Assembly: GCA_037951105.1 (NCBI GenBank)
Contig: JBAMJV010008291.1
Location: 1-64,000, forward strand
From: Echinarachnius parma
Lineage: Eukaryota; Echinodermata; Echinoidea; Clypeasteroida; Echinarachniidae
Direction of reading: 5' to 3'
Length of the DNA stretch: 64,000 bases
Shown here: positions 1 through 11,179 of the stretch, piece by piece
How positions within the stretch are numbered: the first letter of the stretch is position 1
Layout of the letters: each line of letters starts with the position of its first letter
The notes under the pieces: model-generated
Databases searched by the model: none
Seen by the model: the letters and a program-made list of their open reading frames with translations, nothing else
Told to the model about the DNA's origin: nothing
Position numbers and translations under genes: made by a program

Positions 1-1221
1 CACAGACCGGGCACTAGCTACTTGAACATGTTAGTGGGGAAAAAAGATTATACATATTTGAAAATTACATTATCCAAACTTTTAACAATGCATCAAAAAG
101 CACGCTAGTTTAAATGGATTCATTGTAGTTCTCACTAGGTCATTGCAATGATACCTAATATTATAAAGTTATATATGAACTGGAATGATTGTAAAACGGT
201 TTATGATTCAAAATACTTCAATATATATTTATGGCATTAACTTTCAACAATATTTATGCTAAATTGATAAAAACATATTCGTCATTGGATTGAAATTGAA
301 ATTTAAACTCTAAGTATAAACTTAACACAAATGTTATGTTTTTGTGACCTACCCCATCAAAAGCAGCCACTAGTAGAAGAGGTCATTTTAAAGGGGCCAT
401 GACACAAAGAAAATCGCAGGGTTATATGTTTTGGTACCGTTGTTAGATATTAAATAGATGCCCAACACTTAAAAAAAAGGATGCATACCCATGCACAATG
501 ACAATGTTATCGTGATGGGTTTATAAATTAGATGATTTGCCTGGAAACCAATTTTACTAAATGTGTTGGTGGAATGTCGTTAGTATTTGGAAAGGCCCTT
601 ACAATAACACACAAAACAAAACAAATTCTACCGGTACCCTATAACCATATTTCGAAAGCTTTACAATATTGTGACGGAATTAAAAATAATAAAAAATTTA
701 AAATGAAAATTCTCCAGACCTATGAGTGGCTCCTTTACTAGATATGGGTCACATCAAGGCTTTACATTGCGCTAACTTCATAAAGGAATTTCATAACATT
801 GATTTACGAATTAAGAATTTGTAAAAAGGAAAAGTAATTTCAATAATGTCAATGTCTTACCTTTGTACTTCGGAGTTACACTTCCAGAGACAGTCCTAGA
901 TAAGATATGTAAACATTGTTTAGTTGTCCGGAATGAAATTTATGAAACATACACTTATGCAAATTTCCACCTTCACAGGAGAAAAAATACCTGTCATCAG
1001 TAGCCCAGTTTTGTACAGAGATAAATATCTGTCATTCAATTTTGACTTGATGAGCTCACACAATAGCAAGTCAGTCTGACGTGTACAACCCAAAATACAC
1101 AACATGACATAGAACAATATAGTACAGAAATTGCAATAGCATTACTAATGTGCACATTGGTAACGCGTTAAAATATAATGCTTATAAAGTATCAAGCAAA
1201 CAAGAATCAAGCCAGATACAT
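1..1221. other. Non-coding stretch, nothing recognised
   Basis: AT-rich sequence with only short, low-quality open frames and no motif, splice-bounded exon or RNA gene that I can support. A segment near 350-395 (GTGACCTACCCCATC with AAAGCAGCCACTAG) resembles one near 2077-2107 on the other side of the fold-back element, so a larger degenerate repeat may underlie both. Confidence 0.5.
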
Positions 1222-2018
1222 TGACCCGAATTCTCATCAGCGGCTCAACTTGAGCTCGGCCTAGAAAGACAAAGAATACCGGTAACACTTTGCACCAGCA
1301 TAATTATTGTCTCGTTGCTATGGTCCCTGGAGATATTTTAATAGTTTTCCTTTCATTATCCAGTCTATCCCTCCAGCTCTGAGTATAGACATCAGGACAA
1401 TGGGCCCTTTGAAATGCAGTCATACTATAACAGGTCACCAGCAATACAATGTCCAAGATGATCCAGGACGCAATGTGGCTGATGACAGATTGTAATATGA
1501 CTGAATTTCAAAGGGTCCATTGTCCTGATGTCTATGATCAAGGGATTGACTGCATAATGAACGGAAACCATTACAATATCTCCAGGGACCTTAGCAACAA
1601 GACAATAATTTAAAGACTACTGGTAACACTTTGCAGCATCATACTTATTGTCTCTTTACTATGGTCCCCGGATATATCTAATGGTTTCCTTTCATCATCA
1701 AGTCAATCACTTGAGAGCTGCTTAGAAGCATTAGGACAATGGGCTCTTTTAAATTCAATTCTTAACAAGTATAACAGGATGATCCAGGACGCAATTTGGC
1801 TGGTCACAGACTTTACTATAACTTAATTTCAAAGGGCCCACTGTCCTGATGCTTATAAGCAGCTCTCAAGGTATTGACTTGATGATGAAAGGAAACAATT
1901 AGAATATCTCCGGGGACCATAGTTACGAGACAATAGGTCTAATGGTGCAAATTGTTACCAGTAGTCTTTGTCTTTTAGGCCAGGCACAAGTTGAGCCACA
2001 AGTTGAGAATTCGGGTCA
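1222..2018. repeat. Double fold-back (nested inverted-repeat) element
   Basis: The outer ends are inverted copies of each other: TGACCCGAATTCTCA at the left and TGAGAATTCGGGTCA at the right, followed inward by matching CTCAACTTG, AGACAAAG and GGTAACA(C/A)TTTGCA blocks. Inside lie two consecutive hairpins, about 1285-1615 and about 1618-1945. Each is built from the same pair of inverted arms containing ATTGTCTC, ATGGTCCC, GACATCAGGACAATGGG-type blocks. It encodes no protein. It resembles a non-autonomous fold-back DNA transposon that duplicated its hairpin. No clear target-site duplication is visible. Confidence 0.75.
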
Positions 2019-3216
2019 TTATGTCTATCAGTCAAGCTCGTGTTAATTTGAAACAACAACAGATATGCATAGTACGTGACCCAATCCAATAAAAACAGCC
2101 ATTAGGGGGAAATGGTTGATATTTAGAAAATTGTATGAACACTTTATCGATGTAATGTGCTGTAACTTGGGATCTTGCAACGCTACTGAATCGTTTACAT
2201 TATTAAGATTTAAAATGGAGCAGAATCATTTTAAGAAGAAAATGGTGAAAAGGTTTACCCTTCTTTCAAAAGTGTTAGACTTAGGAGAATGGAAACTATC
2301 CCTTAGTATGTGATCAAATATCATGTCTCTTTGTTTGTTATCTATTTTGTATTGTATGGCACTAGATTTTAAAATGTCAAACTTGTTGTGGTTTCTTTAA
2401 AAAAACGCAAGCACGCCTCATTAAACTGTAATTTATTGTCATTATGTTTTACTTCACTAAGGCACTGGGAAAACGATAGCGGAGACTCCGGTCTTTCAAG
2501 CTATTGTTAAAACTACATTTTTGAGGTATTTTCACTTCAAATATGATATTTCTAGTACTTTTGCGCATTGACACTTTGCACTTTGGCGGAGAGTTGCTTT
2601 TGTGGGACGGTCACATTTAGTTACATGTAATCTTACATGGACCTGATTTATTTGGAACCCACGATATATTTATACTTATGAATACAACATTTTGGTAGCT
2701 GCAATTGTAATTTGCAAATCATTTTTGCACGGCAAAATTCGTAGCTATTTGTAAAAACTTATTTTACAAGAAAAGTTCTGGTGATGAACGAAAAACGAAG
2801 CTGAAATATTTTCAACTTATATTTATAACATGATTAACAAATACAACCTTGTACTTGCTGATGATTAGAGACTGTAGCCACTGAAAAATCAATAATTTTG
2901 GGGTATGAAAATGAGTACCGGGAATCGATTCTTTACACCTAAAATAATTGTTGTAATCACTGATAGAAACTGACCTCTGACCTTATTTCAGAAATATGCA
3001 AATCACTCATTATCATTATAATGCTAATAACAAAATGTCTAAGATTGCCAAGGTGACATCCGCGCGGAATTTTCTATAGAAACTATTCAGATCATGAATG
3101 ATTTTAAAAACCTCGGACATACGCACTTTTCCGAGTCTAGTGCACGATATATAGTACAGTATACAAGTAGATTATAAGTAAAAGCAAACCTAGACCCTGA
3201 AGCCCTAGCCCCTTAA
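2019..3216. other. Non-coding stretch, nothing recognised
   Basis: AT-rich, no supported coding exon. The only open frame (2116-2313, plus) has no recognisable domain, no flanking splice signals and a composition like its surroundings. Confidence 0.5.
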
Positions 3217-3970
3217 CCCTAAAAAGGCTGGGCTATTTGAGGTCTTCCTACGGCCGGGGGGGCATTATGCCCCCCCCCCCCCCCTTAAGATCTCGGCCGC
3301 GGAGCGACCGATCGCCGTGAAAATGTGCACGCATGATAAGTAAAGTGTATAGAATACAATGGTAATTTTAATTTTTTGATTTGCATATTTATGGTAATTT
3401 ATGCAAATTAGGTCATGAAATTCATATTTTCACCCATAAATCATATATTCTTCTTAATTAAACCTTGGTTTTCACTGCAAATAATCTTTAGAGCATTTGG
3501 AATAATAATACGACAAAAATGTTTGGAAGAGCCAGGTTCTTCCTTATGTTGTCTATTGTTTGTATAATTTCTTATGTATTTCTTTGTTTTTTCTACTTAT
3601 GTATTTTATTGTTTTTGTGTTTATTTTATTTCTAACTATATTTCAACGTTTTTGAACCCCAAAACAAACATGTACAATTTAAACAAGACCAAATAACCAA
3701 TCAAAGACCTCTTTTTACGAAAAACTTATATTTCTATATGTTTTGTACACAAATCACGAAATTGAGCGATTTTCGGGCTGACATGCATAGACAAAAGGTC
3801 ACGTGACTTCAAAATGGTAGGTCCGATTTTCAAAATGTTTGTTTTTAAAATATGCGCAAGACCCAAAAGAAAAAGGTCACCAAGCAGCAGTGCGTCATCT
3901 TACCGCGTATTGGAGCAATCAAACAAAATCGCGGAGGAGGGGGCCATAATGGCCCCCGGCCTTATTAGGG
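3217..3970. mobile_element. piggyBac-like non-autonomous element, stand-alone copy
   Basis: Flanked by TTAA (3213-3216) and the related CTAA (3971-3974). The ends are inverted: CCCTAAAAAGGCTGGGC at left and the complement of GGCCTTATTAGGG at right, followed by G/C runs that frame ATTATG. Internal blocks (ACCAAATAACCAAT, TTTTGTACACA, GGGCTGACA, GTCACGTGACTTC, GGTAGGTCC, GCGTCATCTT) recur in the same order in each of the nine units at 38-63 kb. The short C-started TIR and TTAA target fit non-autonomous piggyBac-type elements; no transposase is present. It lies 88 bp past the donor of the last visible ANK exon, so it is probably intronic. Confidence 0.7.
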
Positions 3971-4057
3971 CTAACATATTGCAAATCACAATGAGTATGA
4001 ATTGATAGTATGTCATTAATAACATTGATAACATGTCATAGTCTTTATATGCTCTAC

Positions 4058-4194
4058 CTCGAGTATATCATGCGCCTGACGGTTTCATCGTTGGTATACT
4101 GGATAGGAAAGTAGCCTTCGTTGTCTGGGATATCAAGTCTAGCGCCATGCTCCAAGAGGTAGAACACCAAAGCTTTGTCCGGGGATAAGGACGT
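4058..4194 (-). CDS. Ankyrin exon, last one in window (137 bp, phase 0-2)
   Basis: Too short for a simple ORF scan. An acceptor TTTTTAG (4196-4195) precedes ACG TCC TTA; the exon reads TSLSPDKALVFYLLEHGARL then DIPDNEGYFPIQYTNDETVR and ends MIYSR with the last codon split across the AG|GTAGAG donor. LEHGARLDIPDNEGYFPIQ is a C-terminal ANK capping repeat. Phase 0 entry fits the previous exon; phase 2 exit means the next exon, outside the window, must begin with one nucleotide of the split codon. The linker exon type found at 38-63 kb is phase 1, so it could not follow directly. Confidence 0.75.
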
Positions 4195-4460
4195 CTAAAA
4201 AGTTATTACATGCAATGAGATATTAGCATAATCAGTACATTGTGTAAGAGTTCAGCACATGTAATATTATTACGATGTTATAATCAAGCATGAGGGTACA
4301 AAAAAAAAGTGGTGTCAACCAATATAACCATGCATCCTCATTCTCAATAGCATTTATAGACATCCGATTTGAACGGCTATCGTAGTCGTCCACTAGGAAT
4401 CGGCACTTCATTGTTTGTTCAGAGCATGATTAGCATTATCAAATCTGATCACCCACTTAC

Positions 4461-4673
4461 CTCTGGGATCGGAGCGATTTTTGCTCGTTTTCGGGTGTTT
4501 TTGTCGCAGTTTCGGATGGCAATATGCAAACACGTTTGTCCCCCATTAGATGTTAGGTTTGGATCAGCGCCGTGACGTATTAACGCCTCAACTGTCGATG
4601 CATTTCCCCGTTGTGTCGCGTTGTGGAGAGCAGTGAAGCCGAAGCTGTCTTGTTGGTTTACGGTATGTGATAC
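4461..4673 (-). CDS. Ankyrin exon (71 codons, phase 0-0)
   Basis: Preceded by TTTCTTTTGACGAAG (AG acceptor, 4675-4674) and followed by GAG|GTAAGTGGG, close to a consensus donor. The 213-bp exon reads VSHTVNQQDSFGFTALHNAT at its start, then QRGNASTVEALIRHGADPNL and NGGQTCLHIAIRNC: one full and one partial ANK repeat with a lysine/arginine-rich end (DKNTRKRAKIAPIPE). Both borders are phase 0, matching the phase-0 donor of the preceding large exon. The open frame extends upstream to an in-frame ATG at 4706, but that part is intron. Confidence 0.8.
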
Positions 4674-5157
4674 CTTCGTCAAAAGAAATTGCCGAAAGGG
4701 AAACAAAATTAAATAAACAAGAAATATTCATAACGCTTTTGATTGTTTGAATACTGTTTCGAAAACAATACAATGTAACAATTGATGACATCTCACAATT
4801 ATTAAAAACATTGGCATTTACCTAGGCAACAGTAGCACGACTTAATCTATATATTAAAAGTTTCGTTTTAATGCTGAAAACAGTTTGTTCATTATAAGGG
4901 CAAATGTAATGAAAATAATTATGTAAGTCTGGCAGATTCGGAGCTCGCGGCTTCATTGACTTACATTTTAGTATGTACATTATATTCATGTTCTCATCGC
5001 AATAAACCAAATAAACGAAGGAGAATCAATAATTGGAAATAAATGTCTAACAGACCTAAAATGACTCAAAGTGATAAGAAATAAATCATTATACCGATAT
5101 AAGCATACATGCATAATTATGCATGCTAACAATTTCAATTAACCTATCTATACATAC

Positions 5158-7725
5158 CTTCTTTGTGTCACTTCTGTCCACTCCATGACGTTTTAGCGGG
5201 GGGGTTTCCGTGTCTTTGCTCAGTAGGCATTTCACGACATCGATGTAACCGTTCTGCGTGGCAAGATGAAGGGCTGTGCGTCCATCGACATCGTTCAGCT
5301 TTAGGTCGGCTCCTTGGTTCACGAGATACTCTACAACCTCAAGCTGACCCTTTGATGACGCAGTGTGTAAAGCAGTTGATCCACCTGTCACACAATTGAT
5401 TTTCGCGCCTTCATCGAGAAGCACCTTGACAACATCAAATTGACCTTTCCCAGAAGCATCAAATAAAGCCCTTGTGGATTCACTTGGCTCATCTGAATCA
5501 ACCGAAGTTGCGCCTTTTCGTGCAATGAACTTCGCCAAATTCAAAAATCCTGACGACAGTGCATAATGAAGAGGTGTATTTCCGACGGAATCGACAGGAA
5601 ACAACTTGCATCCGTGATGTATCAGAAGTTCTACGATGTGGAGATCATCTGTCATAGATGCATGATGAAGGGCTGTGATTCCAGTATCATCTGTAACATT
5701 CAAATCGGCTCCATGACTCACGAGGTACTCTACAACCTCAAGCTGACGCTCTGATGCCGCAGTGTGTAAAGCAGTTGATCCACCTGTCACACAATTGATT
5801 TTCGCGCCTTCATCGAGAAGCACCTTGACAACATCAAATTGACCTTTCCCAGAAGCATCAAATAAAGCCCTTGTGGATTCACTTGGCTCATCTGAATCAA
5901 CCGAAGTTGCGCCTTTTCGTGCAATGAACTTCGCCAAATTCAAAAATCCTGACGACAGTGCATAATGAAGAGGTGTATTTCCGACGGAATCGACAGGAAA
6001 CAACTTGCATCCGTGATGTATCAGAAGTTCTACGATGTGGAGATCATCTGCCCTAGCTGCATGATGAAGGGCTGTAAGTCCATTTACATCTGTAACATTC
6101 AAATCGGCTCCTTGACCCACGAGGTACTCTACCACCTCAAGCTGACCCTCTGATGATGCAGCGTGTAAAGCAGTCGATCCACCTGTGACACGACAATTGG
6201 TATCCGCACCTTCATTGAGAAGCACCTTGACAACTTCAAGTTGACCTTTCCCGGAAGCATCAAATAAAGCCCTTGTGGATTCACTTGGCTCATCTGAGTC
6301 AACCGAAGTTGCTCCTCTTCGTGCAATGAACTTCGCCAAATTCAAGCATCGTGACAACAGTGCATGATGAAGAGGTGTCCTTCCGACGGAATCAACAGGA
6401 AACAATTTGGATCCGTGAATTATCAGAAGCTCTATGATGCGGAGATCACCCGCCCTAGCTGCATGATGAAGGGCTGTAAGTCCATTAACATCTGTAACTT
6501 TTAAATCGGCTCCATGACCCACGAGATACTCTACAACTTCACGCTGACCCTCTGATGATGCAGCGTGTAAAGCAGTCGATCCACCTTTGACACGACAATT
6601 GATTTTCGCGCCTTCATCGAGAAGCACCTTGACAACATCAAGTTGACATTTCCCAGAAGCTTCAAATAAAGCCCTTGTGGATTCACTTGGCTCATCTGAG
6701 TCAACCGAAGTTGCGCCTCTTCGTGCAATGAACTTCGCCAAATCCAAATATCCTGACAACAGTGCATAATGAAAAGGTGTATTTCCGACGGAATCAACAG
6801 GAAACAACTTGGATCCGTGGTTTATCAGAAGCTCTACGATGCGGAGATCCCCTGCCCTAGCTGCATGATGAAGGGCTGTAAGTCCATTAACATCTGTAAC
6901 ATTCAAATCGGCTCCTTGACCCACGAGGTACTCTACGACCTCAAGCTGACCCTTTGATGACGCAGTGTGTAAAGCAGTCGATCCACCTGTGACACGACAA
7001 TTGGTATTTGCACCTTCATTAAGAAGCACCTTAATAACTTCGAGTTGACCTTTCCCGGAAGCATCAAATAAAGCCCTTGTGGATTCACTTGGCTCATATG
7101 AATTAACCAAAGTTGCTCCTCTTCGTGCAATGAACTTCGCCAAATTCAAACATCGTGACGAAAGTGCATGATGAAGAGGTGTCCTTCCGACGGAATCAAC
7201 AGGAAACAATTTGGATCCGTGAATTATCAGAAGCTCTATGATGCGGAGATCACCCACCCTAGCTGCATGATGAAGGGCAGTAAGTCCATTAGGATCTGTA
7301 ACTTTCAAATCGGCTCCATGACCCACGAGATACTCTACAACTTCACGCTGACCCTCTGATGATGCAGCGTGTAAAGCAGTCGATCCACTTGTGACACGAC
7401 AATTGATTTTCGCGCCTTCATCGAGAAGCACCTTGACAACATCAAGTTGACCTTTCCCAGAAGCTTTAAATAAAGCCCTTGTGGATTCACTTGGCTCATC
7501 TGAGTCAACCGAAGTTGCCCCTCTTCGTGCAATGAACTTCGCCAAATCCGAATATCCTAACGACAGTGCATATTGAAGAGGTGTATTTCCGACGGAATCA
7601 ACATCAAACAATTTGGATCCGTGATTTATCAGAAGCTCTACGGTGCGAAAATCACCTGCCCTTGCTGCATGATGTAGAGCTGTCGATCCTTTGTTGTCTT
7701 TCACATCTAAATGAAATCCAAAATT
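5158..7725 (-). CDS. Ankyrin-array segment 5: six four-repeat cassettes, ends at a splice donor
   Basis: An uninterrupted frame of more than 850 codons, downstream of ATG 7704 if that ATG is used. It differs from the upstream array: ANK repeats are organised in a four-repeat cassette of 133-134 residues (399-402 bp) present six times. The cassette starts ESTRALFDASGKGQLEVVKV, then GGSTALHAASSEGQ, NGLTALHHAARAGD and GNTPLHYALSSG. The last two cassettes share long identical nucleotide stretches and a common one-codon loss (INCVTGG against INCRVTGG). The array ends KCLLSKDTETPPLKRHGVDR and runs into AAG|GTATGT, a strong donor at 5158/5157. Codons read past the donor (VCIDRLIEIV) are intronic. 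Confidence 0.8.
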
Positions 7726-9290
7726 TTACAAAGAGGAAATTACTTCATATTCACCACTTGATGAAGAGACGTGTAAAGCTGTTAGGCCGTCCTTGTCCCG
7801 TCTATACACATCAGCCCCATGGCTAATCAGAGATTTCACTATATCGTGATAACCTCCCTTTGATGCTGCATGCAAGGCTGTCCATCCATTATTATCTCCC
7901 TTGTTTGCATCAGCGCCATGACTTATCAGATATTTCACTGTATCGAGACGACCTCCCTTTGATGCTGCATGCAAGGCTGTCCATCCATTATTATTTCCCT
8001 TGTTTGCATCAGCGCCATGACTTATCAGATAGTTCACTGTATCGAGATGACCTCTCTTTGATGCTGCATGCAGGACTGTCCATCCATTATTATCTCTCTT
8101 GCTTGTATCAGCGCCATGCCTTATCAGATATTTCACTGTATCAAGATGACCTCCCTTTGATGCTGAATGCAGGACTGTCCATCCATTATTAGCTCCCTTG
8201 TTTGCATCAGCGCCATGACTTATTAAATATTCCACTCTATCGAGATAACTTCCCCGAGATGCTGAGTGCAGGGCTGTCCGTCCACTATTAGCTCCCGTCT
8301 TTGCATCAGCGCCATGGCTTATCAGATATTTCACTATATCGAGATGACCTTCCCGTGATGCTATATGCAAGGCTGTACATCCATTAGAATCTCCCTTGTT
8401 CGCATCAGCCCCTTGACTTATCAGATATTTCACTGTATCGAGATTACCTCCCTTTGATGCCGACTGCAAGACTGTACATCCAACAATATCTTCCTTGTTC
8501 ACATCAGCGCCTTGACTTATCAGATTTTGTACTATTTCGAGATGACCTTTCTGTGACATTGCATGCAGGGATGTACATCCATTATTATTTGCCTTGTTCA
8601 CATCAGCGCCATGACTTATCAGATATTTTGCTATATCTAGATGATATTCCTGTGATGCTAAATGCAGGGATGTCCACCCATAATTATCTCCCTTGTTCAC
8701 ATCAGCGCCTTGACTTATAAGATATTCCACTATATCGAGCAAACCTTTCTGTGACGCTGCATGCAGGGATGTACATCCATTATTATCTGCCTTGTTCACA
8801 TCGGCGCCTTGACTTATCAGATATTTCACTATTTCGAGATTATATTTTCTTGATGCTGCATGCAGGGATGTACATCCATTATTATCTCCCTTGTTCACAT
8901 CAGCTCCAAGACTTAGCAGGTATTTTACTATATCGAGATGACCTTCCTGTGATGCTTTATGCAGGGATGTATAACCGATATTATCTCCCTTGTTCACATC
9001 AGCGCCTTGATTTATGAAATTTTTCACTATATCGAGACCAAAATGTTCCTTTGAAGCTGCATGCAGGGCTGTCCGTCCATTACCATCTCCCTTGTTTACA
9101 TCAGCCCCATGAGCTATCAGATATTTCACTGTATCGAGACCAGCATATTCCTTTGATGCTGCATGCAGGGATGTACATCCATTATTATCTCCCTTGTTCA
9201 CATCAGCGCCTTGATTTATGAGATATTTCACTATGTCGAGACGAGAATATTCCTTTGATGCTGCATGCAGGGCTGTCCGTCCGTATCATC
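7726..9290 (-). CDS. Ankyrin-array segment 4 (about 520 codons)
   Basis: About sixteen regular 33-residue repeats (GADVNKGDNNGCTSLHAASQKGHLDIVKYLISQ type). The final seven are enriched for NNGWTxLHxASKGGHLDTVK and SHGADANK. It ends GEYEVISSL followed by TAA at 7726-7728. After the TAA the same frame reads NFGFHLDVKDNKGSTALHHA, the natural continuation of an ANK repeat, so a single codon change explains the break. Confidence 0.75.
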
Positions 9291-9836
9291 TCCCTTGTTT
9301 ACATCTGCTCCATGAGCTATCATATGTTCCACTATATCAAGACGATATGCTGCATGCAGAGCTGTCCGACCATTACCATCTGCCTTGTTCACATCTGCCC
9401 CATGAGCTATCAGATATTCCACTTTATCAAGAGCATATGCTGCATGTAGAGCTGTCCGTCCATTACCATCTGCCTTGTTCACGTCAGCGCCTTGACTTAT
9501 CAGATATTCCACTGTAGCGAGATCATATTCATTTGATGCAGCAGCTGCATGCAGAGATGTGCGTCCATCATCATCTCCCTCATTTACGTCAGCGCCTTGA
9601 TGTATCAGATATTTCACTATGTCGGGTTTACGTTCCTGCAATGCAGTATGCAGGGCTGTCCGTCCATTGTCATCTCCCTTGTTCACATCAGCGCCATGAC
9701 TGATCATATATTTCACTTTATCGAGACCAGAATATGTATGTGATGCTGCATGCAGGGACGTACAACCATTATTATCTCCCTTGTTCAGATCAGCGCCTTG
9801 ATTTATGAGATATTTCTCTACATCAAGATCACATTT
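9285..9836 (-). CDS. Ankyrin-array segment 3
   Basis: Same frame as segment 2 beyond the TAG: KCDLDVEKYLINQGADLNKG, then about five repeats including two short ones (NGRTALHAAYALDKVEYLIA and a sister ending IVEHMIA). Near 9283 one base is missing relative to every sister repeat (CCGTATCATC against CCATTATCATC), which throws the frame into a stop at 9231. The homologous frame resumes as GRTALHAASKEY in the next segment. Confidence 0.7.
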
Positions 9837-11179
9837 CTATGATGCTACATGCAGGGCAGTCCGTCCATTACAATCTCCCTCATTTACGTCAGCGCCTTGA
9901 CTTATCAGATATTTCACTATATCGAGTTTACATTCCTGCAATGCTGTATGCAGGGCTGTCCGTCCATTATCATCTCCCTTGTTTACATCAGCGCCATGAC
10001 TGATCATACATTTTACTGTATCGAGACCATAATATCCCTTTGATGCTGCATGCAGGGACGTACAACCAATATTATCTCCCTTGTTCACATCAGCGCCATG
10101 ATTTATGAGATATTCCACTATATCGGGATATCGTGTTGATGCATGCAGGGATGTACAGCCATCATCATCTGCCTTGTTCACATCTGCCCCATGAGCTATC
10201 AGATGTTCCACTATGCAAAGATGATTTGCTTCATGCAGAGCTGTTCGTCCATTACCATCTGCCTTGTTCACATCTGCCCCATGAGCTATCAGATGTTCCA
10301 CTATACAAAGATGATTTGCTTCATGCAGAGCTGTTCGTCCATCATCATCTGCCTTGTTCACATCTGCCCCATGAGCTATCAGATATTCCACTTTATCAAG
10401 AGGATATGCTGCATGCATGGCTGTCCGTCCATTATTATCTCCCTTGTTCACGTCCACGCCTTGACCTATCAGATATTCCACTGTAGCGAGATCATATTCA
10501 TTTGATGCAGCAGCTGCATGCAGAGCTGTCCGTCCATCGTCATCTTCCTCATTTACGTCAGCGCCTTGATGTATCAGATATTTCACTATGTCGGGTTTAC
10601 GTTCCTGCAATGCTGCATGCAGAGCTGCCCGTCCATTATTATCTGCCTTGTTCACATCAGCGCCTTGATTTATCAGATATTTCACCATATCGAGATCATA
10701 TGTCTGTACTAATTCATAGAGGTATGAATAACTATTACACTCTGCCATGTTCAGATCAGCACCTTGCTTCATGAGATATTCCACAAAATTGCGATCATGT
10801 GTCTGTATTAATACATGGAGGGCTGTCCGTCCATCATCATCTGCCTTGTTCACATCAGCTCCTTGATCTACCAGATATTTCACTGTATTTTGAGGATTTC
10901 CATATTGTAATGCTGTATGCAGGGCTGTCTGTCCCGCATCATCCCCCTTGTTTACGTCAGCGCCTTGACTTATCAGATATCCCACTGTATCGAGATAATC
11001 GCACCAAACTGCTGCATGGAGGGCTGTGTTTCCACATTCATCTCCCATGTTCATATCAGCTCGTCGACTATACACATATTCCACTATAGCGATATGACCT
11101 CTCTTTGATGCTATATGCAGGGCTGTTTCTCCCATGTTATCTTCTTTGGTCACATCAGCCCCTTGAGCTATTAGATATT
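9837..11179 (-). CDS. Ankyrin-array segment 2 (about 440 codons)
   Basis: Continues the array after the frameshift near 11181. It carries about thirteen ANK repeats, several unusual. At roughly 10130-10440 there is a run of shortened repeats of about 30 residues of the form NGRTALHEANHLCIVEHLIAHGADVNKAD, lacking the usual KEGH-type turn, and two copies are almost identical. The frame ends at a TAG (9837-9839) inside HVAS|KCDLDV. The reading frame downstream of the stop carries straight on with ANK sequence, so this is a nonsense change and not a frameshift. Confidence 0.75.

Noticed and set aside
7692..7728. Possible mini-intron between the two long ankyrin frames (GTAATT...TTTAG, 37 nt)
   Set aside because: Too short for normal splicing, and the reading frame is uninterrupted apart from one TAA codon; a nonsense change is simpler.
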